This document shows positions 8,724 through 16,989 of a DNA stretch of 64,000 nt, piece after piece (the stretch's first letter is position 1; the number at the start of each line of letters is the position of its first letter). The position numbers and the translations under genes were made by a program. The notes under the pieces were generated by a model that was given only the letters and a program-made list of their open reading frames with translations, ran no database searches and was not told where the DNA came from. Origin of the DNA: Clostridium sp. AM30-24 (GTDB lineage Bacteria; Bacillota; Clostridia; Lachnospirales; Lachnospiraceae); the NCBI RefSeq assembly GCF_003480435.1, contig NZ_QUJB01000011.1:30864-94863 (forward strand), given 5' to 3'.

Positions 8724-9073
8724 GGCGTTTTGAGAAATACAAGTATTCACTGAACTGCCGGGGCGCTGTATGTGCAGTAATAACATTGGAAAACTGTCAA
8801 GCAGCAGATGCTGCAGGCTGTAAAGAAAGAGGGAACTGCGCAGGCGCATGAAAATGTGAATCTGTAAAATTCCCTCTTTTCATTTTAGAAAGTGTGCGTT
8901 ATAATGAGGTATACTGATCCTCCGATATCGCTTAAAGGCGAGGATCCCATCGGAGAAGAGTTTCAAATCTAATGGTTCAGAAGCAGCCGGTCCGGAGACG
9001 GAGAGACTGCTATAATCTTTTATGATTCCCAAAGAGACGATAAAACCGGAATAAGAATGAAGGAGTATCCATT
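8724..9073 (+). promoter_or_regulatory. rarA terminator and rho upstream region
   Basis: 350-base gap without a gene. AAAGAGGGAA (8826-8835) pairs with TTCCCTCTTT (8870-8879), a terminator for rarA. Overlapping its T-run is a possible rho promoter: TTTTCA (8877-8882), 17 bp, TATAAT (8900-8905). The remaining ~165 bases to rho would form a long leader. Rho autoregulates through its leader in other bacteria; here that is only a possibility. Confidence 0.5.
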
Positions 9074-10684
9074 ATGCGTGAAAAATTAGCGACATTACCG
9101 CTGACTCAGTTAAAGGAGCTGGCAAAGAGCCAGGGAATCAAGAATATCAGCGGCTTACGGAAAGCGGAATTGATTGACCGTCTCTGTGAGACGGCAAAAG
9201 CACGGGAACAGGAGGCGCCTGCGGAGGCAGCATCAGTTTCCGGAAATGCGGGAGCAGAGAGTGCAGAGACGGAGAGACCGTCTGCAGCACCGGAGCGCAC
9301 GGAACGTCAGGAACATGGAGTTCGTCGGGAGAGAACAGACCGATATGAGAGATCTGACCGTCAGGACCGCGGCGAGCGCCAGATGAGAAATGACCGTCAG
9401 AACAGCTATCAGAGCCGTCAGAGCCAGAGCGGATCTCAGGAGATCCAGGGCATTCAGGAGAGTGCAAGAACCTACCAGACCGGTTATCAGACACGAAATC
9501 AGAGCACTCAGAATTACACTGCGGACCCGAAGACAGACCTTCAGGATCTCGACAGTGGTATCGAAGCAAACGGAATTCTGGAAGTGATGCCGGACGGCTT
9601 CGGATTTATCCGCTGTGAGAATTTCCTGCCGGGTGACAACGATGTCTATGTAGCACCGTCACAGATCCGCCGGTTTAATATGAAGACCGGTGATATTATC
9701 TGCGGAAGCCGCAGAGTGAAATCCGCAACAGAGAAATTTGCGGCACTCCTCTATGTGAAGACGATCAACGGCTACCCGACAAGTGTCGTGGAACGCCGCC
9801 CGAACTTTGAGGACCTGACCCCGATCTTCCCGAACCAGAGACTCAATCTGGAAGTAAGAGGCGGAAAAAATACGACGGCCATGAGAGTCATGGATCTTCT
9901 CGCCCCCATCGGTAAAGGACAGCGTGGTCTTATCGTGTCCCCGCCGAAGGCAGGTAAGACGACCCTGTTAAAACAGGTGGCAAAAGCCGTGACGACAAAC
10001 TATCCGGATATGCATATGATCATCCTCCTGATCGATGAGCGTCCGGAGGAAGTCACAGATATCAAGGAATCCGTTGTGGGACCGAACGTGGAAGTCATTT
10101 ATTCCACCTTCGATGAGCTCCCGGAGCGCCACAAACGTGTATCCGAGATGGTGATCGAGCGCGCGAGACGTCTTGTGGAGCACGGACGCGATGTGATGAT
10201 CCTTCTGGACAGTATTACGAGACTGGCGAGAGCCTACAACCTCGTTGTTCCGCCCAGCGGACGCACACTTTCCGGCGGTCTTGATCCGGCGGCTCTGCAT
10301 ATGCCGAAGCGCTTCTTCGGTGCGGCGAGAAATATGCGGGAAGGCGGAAGCTTGACGATCCTCGCGACAGCCCTTGTCGATACCGGAAGCCGTATGGATG
10401 ATGTGATCTACGAGGAATTTAAGGGTACCGGCAATATGGAGCTTGTGCTCGACAGAAAACTTTCCGAGAAGAGGATCTTCCCTGCCATCGATATCTTAAA
10501 GTCCGGCACAAGACGCGACGACCTCCTGCTTACAAGCGAGGAAGCGGAAGCTGTGGATATTGTCCGCAAGGCGACAAACTCCATGAAGGCAGAAGAATCT
10601 GTGGAGAAGATCCTGGATATGTTTGCCCGCACAAGGACGAACAGAGAGTTTGTGGAAATGACGAAGAAGACACGGTTTATATGA
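9074..10684 (+). CDS. rho: Transcription termination factor Rho
   Basis: 536 residues, longer than the usual ~420. Order: N-terminal Rho_N helical domain ([20 protein letters not shown]), a ~120-residue polar linker rich in R, E, Q and D (about residues 37-155), the cold-shock RNA-binding domain ([14 protein letters not shown]), then the hexameric ATPase with [12 protein letters not shown] (Walker A, K295) and [13 protein letters not shown] (Walker B). Rho unwinds RNA-DNA hybrids to end transcription. The linker looks disordered and is the odd part. Start ATG 9074 follows AAGGAG at 9060. Confidence 0.96.
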   Translation: MREKLATLPLTQLKELAKSQGIKNISGLRKAELIDRLCETAKAREQEAPAEAASVSGNAGAESAETERPSAAPERTERQEHGVRRERTDRYERSDRQDRGERQMRNDRQNSYQSRQSQSGSQEIQGIQESARTYQTGYQTRNQSTQNYTADPKTDLQDLDSGIEANGILEVMPDGFGFIRCENFLPGDNDVYVAPSQIRRFNMKTGDIICGSRRVKSATEKFAALLYVKTINGYPTSVVERRPNFEDLTPIFPNQRLNLEVRGGKNTTAMRVMDLLAPIGKGQRGLIVSPPKAGKTTLLKQVAKAVTTNYPDMHMIILLIDERPEEVTDIKESVVGPNVEVIYSTFDELPERHKRVSEMVIERARRLVEHGRDVMILLDSITRLARAYNLVVPPSGRTLSGGLDPAALHMPKRFFGAARNMREGGSLTILATALVDTGSRMDDVIYEEFKGTGNMELVLDRKLSEKRIFPAIDILKSGTRRDDLLLTSEEAEAVDIVRKATNSMKAEESVEKILDMFARTRTNREFVEMTKKTRFI

Positions 10685-10825
10685 TCGGCAGTGAACTGCG
10701 CGGCAATCCTGCAGATTTGCCAGACAGGCACAAATTAAGAAAATGCGCAGGAAACTGCAGTTATATCTGCGCGAATACCCGGCTGGCAGGAATGATCTGC
10801 CGGGTTAGATAGGAGAACAAGCAGA
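10685..10825. other. rho-iclR intergenic hairpins
   Basis: Two potential hairpins: GCGCAG (10744) with CTGCGC (10772), and CCCGGC-CAG with CTG-CCGGG at about 10776-10805, the latter just before the iclR ribosome site AGGAG at 10811. Neither has a clear T-run. Confidence 0.35.
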
Positions 10826-11602
10826 ATGGAAGAAACAGGAAAAAATCCGATCCAGGTTGCGGAGCGCCTGTTCCAGGTGATTGAGTGTCTGGCGGAAAAT
10901 GGTCCTATGGGGATCATGGATCTGAGCGCTGAGCTTGGATTTCATAAGAGCACGACGCACCGCCTCGTGACATCGCTCCAGTACATGGGCTATATCCGTC
11001 AGGACGAGGAATCCTTAAAATATGCGCTGTCCTTAAAATTTCTGGAGATCGGAAGCAAGATCCTGGAACAGACGAATATGGCGTCCCTGATCCATCCGTC
11101 TCTGAAGAAGCTCTCGGAGCAGACGGGAGAGACGGTGCATCTGGTCCGCAGAGAGGGAACGGAGGCCGTGTATATCGATAAAGTGGAGTCCACAGTCAGC
11201 TCGATCCGCATGGTGTCGAGAGTCGGAAGCCGGATCCCGTTATACTGCTCAGGTGTCGGCAAAGCACTGCTTGCGGAATTGCCGGATCCCGAGATCGAAG
11301 ATATCTGGAACAGTTCTGAGATCACCTCCCTGACACCGTATACAGTGACGAGACTGTCGGATCTCATGGATCGGATCCGCGGGGTGCGGGAAGCCGGATA
11401 CGCGATGGACGATGAGGAGAATGAGGAAGGTGTACGCTGCATCGCGGTCAGCATTCCGGACTATCACAAGGAGCCGGTCTACGCCCTCAGCATCTCCGCC
11501 CCTGTAAGCCGCATGACCGATGCCCGGATCGCGGAGCTTTCCACAGATGTGCTGACGTTTAAGAAGGATCTGGAGAAGACACTGGGATTTTCCAGAAGTT
11601 GA
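10826..11602 (+). CDS. IclR-family transcriptional regulator
   Basis: 258 residues, the normal IclR length. The N-terminal winged HTH reads MDLSAELGFHKSTTHRLVTS, followed by the IclR ligand-binding GAF-like domain (YCSGVGKALLAELP, then GYAMDDEENEEGVRCIA). IclR proteins usually control catabolic operons for small carboxylic acids or aromatics; no such operon adjoins it, so its target is unknown. Start ATG 10826 has AGGAG 12 bases upstream. Confidence 0.93.
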   Translation: MEETGKNPIQVAERLFQVIECLAENGPMGIMDLSAELGFHKSTTHRLVTSLQYMGYIRQDEESLKYALSLKFLEIGSKILEQTNMASLIHPSLKKLSEQTGETVHLVRREGTEAVYIDKVESTVSSIRMVSRVGSRIPLYCSGVGKALLAELPDPEIEDIWNSSEITSLTPYTVTRLSDLMDRIRGVREAGYAMDDEENEEGVRCIAVSIPDYHKEPVYALSISAPVSRMTDARIAELSTDVLTFKKDLEKTLGFSRS

Positions 11603-11690
11603 GAATAATGGTGCAGGCAGCAGATAGTTACTGGACACAGGCAGGAATTTTCTGAACTGAAAATTCCGTACAATACAGTGGTGGCAGTAA

Positions 11691-11759
11691 ATTTTGCCGA
11701 TCTGGAATGCGAAGCATCGGCAAAATCAGTTACTGTTTGTGCAAGGAGGAACAGTAACT
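11691..11759. repeat. Two tandem intergenic hairpins
   Basis: ATTTTGCCGAT (11691) / ATCGGCAAAAT (11716), then AGTTACTGTT (11728) / AACAGTAACT (11750). The sequences resemble the palindromic repeats seen elsewhere in the window. No T-run follows, so they are not classic terminators. Confidence 0.45.
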
Positions 11760-11806
11760 GCATATAAAAATACAGCTTTAAACAGCTTTAAACGTGTGTT
11801 GGGATA

Positions 11807-11835
11807 TTGCAAATAAAAAATACATATGATATAAT
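11807..11835 (+). promoter_or_regulatory. Promoter of the candidate antitoxin RNA
   Basis: TTGCAA (11807-11812), 17-bp spacer, TATAAT (11830-11835). The transcript would start near 11842 and meet the terminator at 11881-11913, giving an RNA of about 75 nt. Confidence 0.65.
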
Positions 11836-11848
11836 GCCGATAGGCAAA

Positions 11849-11870
11849 GAAAGTATCAGATTCAAAGGAC
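11849..11870 (+). repeat. Direct repeat, antitoxin copy
   Basis: 22-bp unit starting GAAAGTATCAGATTC; it matches 12030-12051 at 20 of 22 positions, both differences being A to G. Confidence 0.75.
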
Positions 11871-11880
11871 AAAAATGAAT

Positions 11881-11917
11881 GAACCCCTCAGTACCGCGAA
11901 TACTGAGGGGTTCTTCT
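11881..11917. terminator. Bidirectional terminator shared by the toxin and antitoxin RNAs
   Basis: Perfect 13-bp stem GAACCCCTCAGTA / TACTGAGGGGTTC with a 7-nt loop; T-rich sequence follows on the + strand and ATTCATTTTT follows on the - strand. It sits between the convergent transcripts. Confidence 0.85.
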
Positions 11918-11959
11918 TATTTTTTATGGTGGATAAGAAACCACCAGGTTAGTGTTGTT

Positions 11960-12055
11960 CTACTTGTCTCCATCTAACCATTTGATGATGTAGTGGCAGG
12001 CTACACCAGCCGCACAGGAGACAAGAAACGAAAGTATCAAATTCAAAAGACTCAC
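11960..12055 (-). CDS. Small hydrophobic Fst-like toxin (candidate type I toxin)
   Basis: Frame of 31 residues from GTG 12055, or 28 from the in-frame TTG 12046. It contains a single membrane helix (LNLILSFLVSCAAGVACH) and a charged tail YIIKWLDGDK. A short helix followed by a W-L-D-type charged C-terminus is the build of Fst/Ldr-family toxins, which act at the inner membrane. GGGAGG lies at 12063-12058: 2 nt before GTG but 11 nt before TTG, so TTG may be the true start. The start region is the copy of the repeat that the antitoxin RNA can pair with. Function is inferred. Confidence 0.65.
   Translation of the reverse strand: MSLLNLILSFLVSCAAGVACHYIIKWLDGDK
12030..12051 (+). repeat. Direct repeat, toxin copy over the translation start
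   Basis: 22-bp unit starting GAAAGTATCAAATTC on the + strand; on the - strand it spans codons 2-9 of the toxin frame, including the TTG start candidate. Confidence 0.75.
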
Positions 12056-12087
12056 ATCCTCCCGCTGCCGGGGATCGGTTGGACATT

Positions 12088-12117
12088 ATTGTAACTGTTT
12101 GGTACCGTTATTGTTCA
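12088..12117 (-). promoter_or_regulatory. Candidate toxin mRNA promoter
   Basis: Read leftward: TGAACA (12117-12112), 18 bp, TACAAT (12093-12088). Moderate match. It overlaps a copy of the GTAACTGTT-type palindromic repeat at 12091-12106. Confidence 0.4.
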
Positions 12118-12150
12118 CGCCCAATATCAGTAACTCGGTACCTTCACAGT
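12091..12150. repeat. Two copies of the GTAACTG...GGTACC palindromic repeat
   Basis: GTAACTGTTTGGTACCG at 12091 and AGTAACTCGGTACCTTC at 12129, the latter continuing CACAGTTGC. They match the element at 5984-6012 (opposite strand) and the flanks of the repeat at 6314-6460. Confidence 0.5.
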
Positions 12151-12164
12151 TGCTAATTTTTACT

Positions 12165-12193
12165 TTGATTTTACCTTCACCGTATTGTATAAT
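12165..12193 (+). promoter_or_regulatory. Promoter of the MATE transporter gene
   Basis: TTGATT (12165-12170), 17 bp, TATAAT (12188-12193), about 78 bases before the ATG. Confidence 0.6.
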
Positions 12194-12270
12194 AAACATA
12201 ATAAGAATCGAGAATCATACACCGAAAAAATATTAAAAAAATACCAAAAGCAGACACAGGAGTGATGAGA

Positions 12271-13650
12271 ATGCCGGAAAACGAAAAGACGAGACTTCAG
12301 AAATTTATGGGTGGAGGAAAACAAGGATACCAGATCGCATTCCAGATGGCTTGGCCCGCGGTGATGGAGTCCTTTTTTATTGCCCTGGCGGGCATGGTGG
12401 ACTCGCTGATGGTGAGCTCCATCGGCGCATACGCGGTGGCGGCAGTAGGTCTGACAACGCAGCCGAAATTCATCGGCTTGTGCATTTTTATCGCCATGAA
12501 CGTATCCGTATCTGCCCTGGTGGCGAGACGTCGCGGTGAGAAAGACCGGATCGGCGCGAACCAGGTTCTCCTGATGGCGCTGATCTTCACAGTCGTTGTC
12601 GGAATTTTGATCAGCATAGCGGCGGTGGTTTTTGCGGAACCGATCATCCGCTTCTGCGGTGCCAACGAGGACACTCAGGAGAGCGCGGTCCTGTATTTTA
12701 GGATCATCATGGGCGGTATGATCTTCAATATCATTTCCATGGCGATCAATGCCTCCCAGCGCGGTGCCGGAAACACGAAGATCGCCATGCGAACCAACGT
12801 GACTTCTAACGTGGTCAATATGATCGGAAATTATCTCCTGATTCAGGGCCATCTTGGCTTTCCGGCGATGGGAATCGCGGGCGCGGCACTGGCGACTGTA
12901 TTTGGAACCGTGGTTGCCTGCATTATGAGCATCTGCTCCCTGATCCCAAAGGATAATTTTGTCAGTGTTCCCTACATTATAAAAGAACGTGTCCGTGTTA
13001 CTCTTGAGCCGGTGAAGAGTATGGCGAAGATCGCTTCCAGTGTTTTTATTGAGCAGGTGTTCATGCGGACGGGGTTTCTGCTGGTATCGATCATGGCGGC
13101 GAGACTCGGTACTTCGGCTTACGCGGCGCATCAGGTTGCCATGAATGTCATGAACCTGTCCTTCTCATTTGGTGACGGCATGCAGGTAGCCGCTGTGGCG
13201 CTCTGCGGACGAAGCCTTGGGGAGAAGCGCCCGGATCTGGCGGTCATGTACGGGACGATCTGCCAGAGGATCGGAAACATGATCTCCATTGTGCTGTCGA
13301 TCCTGTATCTGCTGTTAGGAAACTGGTATTTCCACCTGTACTTTGTTGAGGAAGATATTATCGCCATGGGTGCCCGGATCATGCAGGTCATGACCGTGAT
13401 CGTACTCCTGCAGATCTCCCAGGTCATCTACATGGGATGTCTCAGGGGTGCGGGAGATGTACTGTTTACCACCTGCGCGTCAACACTCAGTATCACCATC
13501 GTCCGTCCGTCCTGTGCGTACCTGTTCTGCTATGTACTGGAGATCGGAGTTGTCGGCATCTGGCTCGGAATCGTGTGCGATCAGATCGTGAGAGTGTGCC
13601 TGACGAACTGGAGATTTAAGAGTGGAAAGTGGACGAAAATAAAGATATAG
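12271..13650 (+). CDS. MATE-family multidrug/Na+ antiporter
   Basis: 459 residues from ATG 12271 (AGGAG at 12258, 8-nt spacing; GTG 12262 and ATG 12265 are alternatives). Twelve hydrophobic segments in two repeated halves are visible, starting AWPAVMESFFIALAGMVDSLMV, with the repeat half near ASSVFIEQVFMRTGFLLVSI. MATE pumps export drugs or metabolites using Na+ or H+ gradients; the substrate is not readable. It converges with the trp importer operon and shares a bidirectional terminator with it. Confidence 0.92.
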   Translation: MPENEKTRLQKFMGGGKQGYQIAFQMAWPAVMESFFIALAGMVDSLMVSSIGAYAVAAVGLTTQPKFIGLCIFIAMNVSVSALVARRRGEKDRIGANQVLLMALIFTVVVGILISIAAVVFAEPIIRFCGANEDTQESAVLYFRIIMGGMIFNIISMAINASQRGAGNTKIAMRTNVTSNVVNMIGNYLLIQGHLGFPAMGIAGAALATVFGTVVACIMSICSLIPKDNFVSVPYIIKERVRVTLEPVKSMAKIASSVFIEQVFMRTGFLLVSIMAARLGTSAYAAHQVAMNVMNLSFSFGDGMQVAAVALCGRSLGEKRPDLAVMYGTICQRIGNMISIVLSILYLLLGNWYFHLYFVEEDIIAMGARIMQVMTVIVLLQISQVIYMGCLRGAGDVLFTTCASTLSITIVRPSCAYLFCYVLEIGVVGIWLGIVCDQIVRVCLTNWRFKSGKWTKIKI

Positions 13651-13653
13651 CGA

Positions 13654-13790
13654 GCGCAGAGGAAAAACAAGCGGCGCCTCCGGCGACATTTGTTTTTCCT
13701 GCGCCGCTAACGAGCAAATTGTCTGCGAAGCAGACAATAGAGCGCGAAGCGCGTGTTTGCGAGTGAGCGATTCGACTCAATGAGTCAACA
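13654..13790. other. Hairpin cluster downstream of the MATE gene
   Basis: A large hairpin (GGAAAAACAA near 13662 with TTGTTTTTCC near 13690), then short GAA-loop hairpins: TTGTCTGC-GAA-GCAGACAA at 13719 and GCGC-GAA-GCGC at 13743, then GACTC-AAT-GAGTC near 13774. No gene found. Confidence 0.4.
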
Positions 13791-13802
13791 CCTCCAAAAG
13801 CT

Positions 13803-13866
13803 AAAAGAGCCATATGCCCCGAAAACTGGTCATTCCAGTTCCGGCCGCATACAGCTCTTTTTTATG
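13803..13866. terminator. Bidirectional terminator between the MATE and trp importer genes
   Basis: AAAAGAGC at 13803 pairs with GCTCTTTT at 13855, with an inner ACTGG/CCAGT stem; T-run on the + strand and TTTT on the - strand. A second perfect palindrome, TATGTAACAGG / CCTGTTACATA, follows at 13863-13901. Confidence 0.7.
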
Positions 13867-13932
13867 TAACAGGAAATTCCGAGAAATTCCCTGTTACATA
13901 AATTTGCAAGATCAATTCAGACAATACGCGGA

Positions 13933-14706
13933 CTAGTTGCCGCACTCAATACTGATCGCGTTAAACATGTCAAGGATATCATCCACCTTCGTGTTCGCCT
14001 TTTCCTCGCCTTTCTTATCCATGACCGCATGCCCCTGATGCATCATCAGAAGACGGTTTCCGTACTCTACAGCGAACCGGAGATTATGTGTGACCATAAT
14101 GGTCGTCAGGTGCTTTTCCGCAACGATCTTTCCGGTCAGTTCCATAATAATATCTGCCGTCTTCGGGTCAAGGGCGGCCGTGTGCTCATCAAGGATCAGA
14201 AATTCGATGGGAGTCATGGTTGACATTAAAAGAGCCATTGCCTGACGCTGTCCACCGGAGAGGACGCCGACTTTTACCCCCATCTTATCTTCAAGACCGA
14301 GACCGAGAATTTTTAACTGGTCGCGGTAGAAGTCAATGCGGGCCTTATTTGTTCCGGGAAGAAGATTGAACGGCTTTCCCTTATTGTCCGCGAGAGCCAT
14401 ATTCTCGAGGATCGTCATATTCGGGCAGGTTCCCATCGCCGGGTGCTGGTAGACGCGGCCGATGCGGCGCTGGCGCTTGTACTCCGGCATTTTTGTGATA
14501 TCGGTTCCGCCCATGACGATGGTGCCGGAATCCACCGGAATGCTGCCGCAGATCAGGTTTAACATGGAAGTTTTGCCGGATCCGTTGCTGCCGACAACGG
14601 AAACAAACTCGCCGTCATCGATGCTGAGGTTGAAATCGTTAAAGAGGCACATTTCATTTACAGTGCCTGCGTTGTAATATTTACTGATGTTTTTTAACTC
14701 AAGCAT
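13933..14706 (-). CDS. trpZ: ABC transporter ATP-binding protein (TrpZ-type)
   Basis: 257 residues of the COG1101 class. Seen are VGSNGSGKTSMLNL (Walker A), LSGGQRQAMALLMS (signature) and FLILDEHTAALDP (Walker B; H replaces the common P), then VTHN. It energises the importer whose permease and binding protein are encoded upstream. Its start overlaps the end of the permease gene by 8 bases, showing tight coupling. The T-box in front of the operon points to tryptophan or a precursor as substrate. Confidence 0.88.
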   Translation of the reverse strand: MLELKNISKYYNAGTVNEMCLFNDFNLSIDDGEFVSVVGSNGSGKTSMLNLICGSIPVDSGTIVMGGTDITKMPEYKRQRRIGRVYQHPAMGTCPNMTILENMALADNKGKPFNLLPGTNKARIDFYRDQLKILGLGLEDKMGVKVGVLSGGQRQAMALLMSTMTPIEFLILDEHTAALDPKTADIIMELTGKIVAEKHLTTIMVTHNLRFAVEYGNRLLMMHQGHAVMDKKGEEKANTKVDDILDMFNAISIECGN

Positions 14707-15589
14707 GGTGTGCCCCCTTTCTCTTCATGGAATCACTGACGATCAGGATCAGAAGAAGAATTGCCGCAGTGATAAGTTTCAGGTCGGTCGCCTTTACGAT
14801 CCGCATGGAAATAACGAAAGCGACACACGCTTTATAGAGAATTGCGCCTGCGATAACAGCGGTGGTTGCCTTCAGCTTTCCGAAGCGGTGGAACAGCTGT
14901 GTTCCGAGAATCACGCTCGCGAGACCGAAGACCATGGTTCCGGTTCCGATGGAGATGTCGAAGAACGCCTGCTTCTGGGCGAGCACTCCGCCTGCGAGGG
15001 CTGCGAATCCGTTGGCGATCGCAAGGCCGATGATCTTCACCCGGCCTTTGTCTTCTGCCAGAGATGTAACGAGAGCATCATTGTCACCGGCTGCCCGGAG
15101 AAGATAGCCGGATCTCGTATTTAAGTACCAGTCGAGAACGAACTTGCAGATCAGGGCGATCACAGCCAGAATGATCACAACGATGTACGGTCTTACGGAT
15201 GCCGGAAGACTGTTTCTGGTCCACTCGTTGTCAAAGATCGTATCCTGGGACAGGAACGGAAGGTTTGCCTTCATTCCGGCGATCCTTAAGTTTACGGAGT
15301 AGAGAGCTGTCATGACAATGATACCGGAAAACAGGTCGCGGACCTTACATTTTACATGAATGACACCGGTCACGCATCCGGCGAGAACACCCGCAAAGAA
15401 GGAGAGCGGAAGTGCCCACACTGGGGAAACTCCTTTTACGATCAGTCCCGCGGTCAGCGCTGCGCCCAGAGGGAAAGTTCCGTCAACCGACAGATCCGGG
15501 AAGTCCAGGATCTTGTAGGTGATGTAAACGCCCAGGGCCATGATCGCGTAGATCAGCCCTTCCTCAAAGATTCCTAATAAGATTGCCAT
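14699..15589 (-). CDS. trpY: ABC transporter permease (TrpY-type)
   Basis: 296 residues, a branched-chain-type permease (COG4120 class) with about eight hydrophobic segments, starting MAILLGIFEEGLIYAIMALG. The FPDLSVDGTFPLGAALTAG stretch is characteristic. It sits between the ATPase (8-base overlap) and the binding protein (153-base gap with a hairpin at 15647-15679). Ribosome site GGAGG about 8 bases before the ATG. Substrate assignment rests on the T-box. Confidence 0.88.
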   Translation of the reverse strand: MAILLGIFEEGLIYAIMALGVYITYKILDFPDLSVDGTFPLGAALTAGLIVKGVSPVWALPLSFFAGVLAGCVTGVIHVKCKVRDLFSGIIVMTALYSVNLRIAGMKANLPFLSQDTIFDNEWTRNSLPASVRPYIVVIILAVIALICKFVLDWYLNTRSGYLLRAAGDNDALVTSLAEDKGRVKIIGLAIANGFAALAGGVLAQKQAFFDISIGTGTMVFGLASVILGTQLFHRFGKLKATTAVIAGAILYKACVAFVISMRIVKATDLKLITAAILLLILIVSDSMKRKGAHHA

Positions 15590-15646
15590 GATATCCTCCG
15601 AAAATCAGTAACTGGGGAAAATCCCGCAATTACATGTTGCTGCAAA

Positions 15647-15679
15647 GTCCGGCAGAAGCGGAAAATCGCTTTGCCGGAC
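15647..15679. repeat. Intercistronic palindrome between trpX and trpY
   Basis: GTCCGGCAGAAGCG pairs with CGCTTTGCCGGAC. Lacks a clear T-run on the operon strand, so it may set trpX above trpYZ by mRNA stabilisation. A near copy (TCCGGCAGAGCG / GCGCTTTGCCGGA) is the terminator at 30271. Confidence 0.5.
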
Positions 15680-15741
15680 CATGATTGTTTATGTTGCCGA
15701 TCATCCGACTTCCTTATTAAAAGTGGATGAAATTTGTTGAA

Positions 15742-16839
15742 CTACTGTGTGATCTCAGTGAATAACTCTTTTGCATTGGAAGCAAGATCCTCCGGGAAAG
15801 TGATTCCAAGATCCTCAGCGACTTTGGAGTTTCCGTAGAAAGCAGCAGTCTCGATCACCTCGAAGTTCAGTTCACTTGCTTTCTTCTCGCCCTTTAAAAC
15901 TTCTGCAGCCATGCGTCCTGTCTGCTTTCCAAGATCTACATAGTCAAGTCCCATAGCAGCGAGGCAGCCAATCTTGACCTGCTCGATCTCACTTCCGAAT
16001 ACCGGGATGTTTTTAGCATTTGCCTTGGAAAGGATCAGCGGAAGGGAGGCAACGACTGTGTTGTCTGTTAAGTTGTTTAAGCAGTCGACCTGCTCTAAGA
16101 GGCTGTCAGCAGCGAGCGGGATGTCTGCTGTGGAGGAAACGCCGGACTCAACGATCTCGAAACCGTAGTCAGCGGCTTTTTCCTTGTACTCAGCCAGAGT
16201 GGAAGCGGAGTTTACTTCGCTTGTTGTATACATGATGCCGATCTTTTTCGCATCAGGAAGGATCGCGCGGATCATTTCGAGCTGCTGCTCGACCGGAAGC
16301 TTGTCGCTGGTACCTGTCACTTCGCCAACCGGAGTTCCGTCAGCGTTTGCGAGCTCAGCTGCAACCGGATCCGTAACGGCTGTATAGATGACCGGGATGT
16401 CGTTCTTTCTGCCGACGCTGTATGCGCTCTGGGCGCTCGGTGTTGCGATCGCGCAGATGAGATCCACCTTCTGTCCGGCGAAGTTTGTGCTGATCTGTGC
16501 TGCTAACCCTGGGTCAGCCTGCGCGTTCTCTTCTAATACGGTAAGGTTCTTTCCTTCAACGATACCGTTCTCTGCAAGCCCCTCAAGGAAGCCTTCACGG
16601 CAGTTGTCGAGAGAGCCGTGGACTGCGAACTGGTTGATGCCGATGGTGTAGGAACCGTCTGCAAGAGCTGTATCTGCTGCGTCTGCGGATTCAGCCGTTG
16701 TTGTCTCTGCGGCAGCTTCTGTTGCTGTGGCTGTCGTTGTCTTAGCAGCTGTTGTGGTGGAAGCTGTGTTAGAAGAGCAGCCTGCAAGGAGTGCTGCGGT
16801 GAAGGTTGCTGCGATGATTGCTTTGATTGATTTTTTCAT
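15742..16839 (-). CDS. trpX: ABC transporter substrate-binding lipoprotein (TrpX-type)
   Basis: 365 residues from ATG 16839, set by AGGAG in AGAGGAGAACAAAATT; upstream in-frame codons belong to the leader. Lipoprotein signal MKKSIKAIIAATFTA then LLAGCSS, followed by a ~45-residue T/A-rich linker and an ABC_sub_bind (PF04392-type) domain starting YTIGINQFAVHGSLDNCREG. It captures substrate outside the membrane. First gene of the operon behind the T-box leader; T-box-controlled transporters of this class are predicted tryptophan importers. Confidence 0.9.
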   Translation of the reverse strand: MKKSIKAIIAATFTAALLAGCSSNTASTTTAAKTTTATATEAAAETTTAESADAADTALADGSYTIGINQFAVHGSLDNCREGFLEGLAENGIVEGKNLTVLEENAQADPGLAAQISTNFAGQKVDLICAIATPSAQSAYSVGRKNDIPVIYTAVTDPVAAELANADGTPVGEVTGTSDKLPVEQQLEMIRAILPDAKKIGIMYTTSEVNSASTLAEYKEKAADYGFEIVESGVSSTADIPLAADSLLEQVDCLNNLTDNTVVASLPLILSKANAKNIPVFGSEIEQVKIGCLAAMGLDYVDLGKQTGRMAAEVLKGEKKASELNFEVIETAAFYGNSKVAEDLGITFPEDLASNAKELFTEITQ

Positions 16840-16989
16840 AATTTTGTTCTCCTCTTCTACTTTTGATAAAGATGTTTTGCAGCTGCGGCAGGTCCTGTTG
16901 CGGCGACCGCCGTTTTGCCGAGTAGTTGTTGGAGGTGTGGAGCGAAGGTTTTTGGGGATCGGGATATTGTCCGGTGCAGAGCACTTATT

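Larger units (their letters stand above)
11842..11917 (+). ncRNA. Candidate type I antitoxin RNA (RNA II-like)
   Basis: A ~75-nt RNA defined by a good promoter and a shared bidirectional terminator. Its 5' part (11849-11870) is a direct repeat of 12030-12051, which on the other strand is the translation start region of the small hydrophobic protein. The RNA can therefore pair with that mRNA over 22 nt; the two DNA differences both become G-U wobbles. The layout (convergent transcripts, common terminator, paired direct repeats) is that of the Enterococcus par/Fst locus. No expression data. Confidence 0.6.

Noticed and set aside
12160..13131. 323-residue His/Arg-rich frame opposite the MATE gene
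   Set aside because: No family features; overlaps an obvious transporter gene and its promoter.
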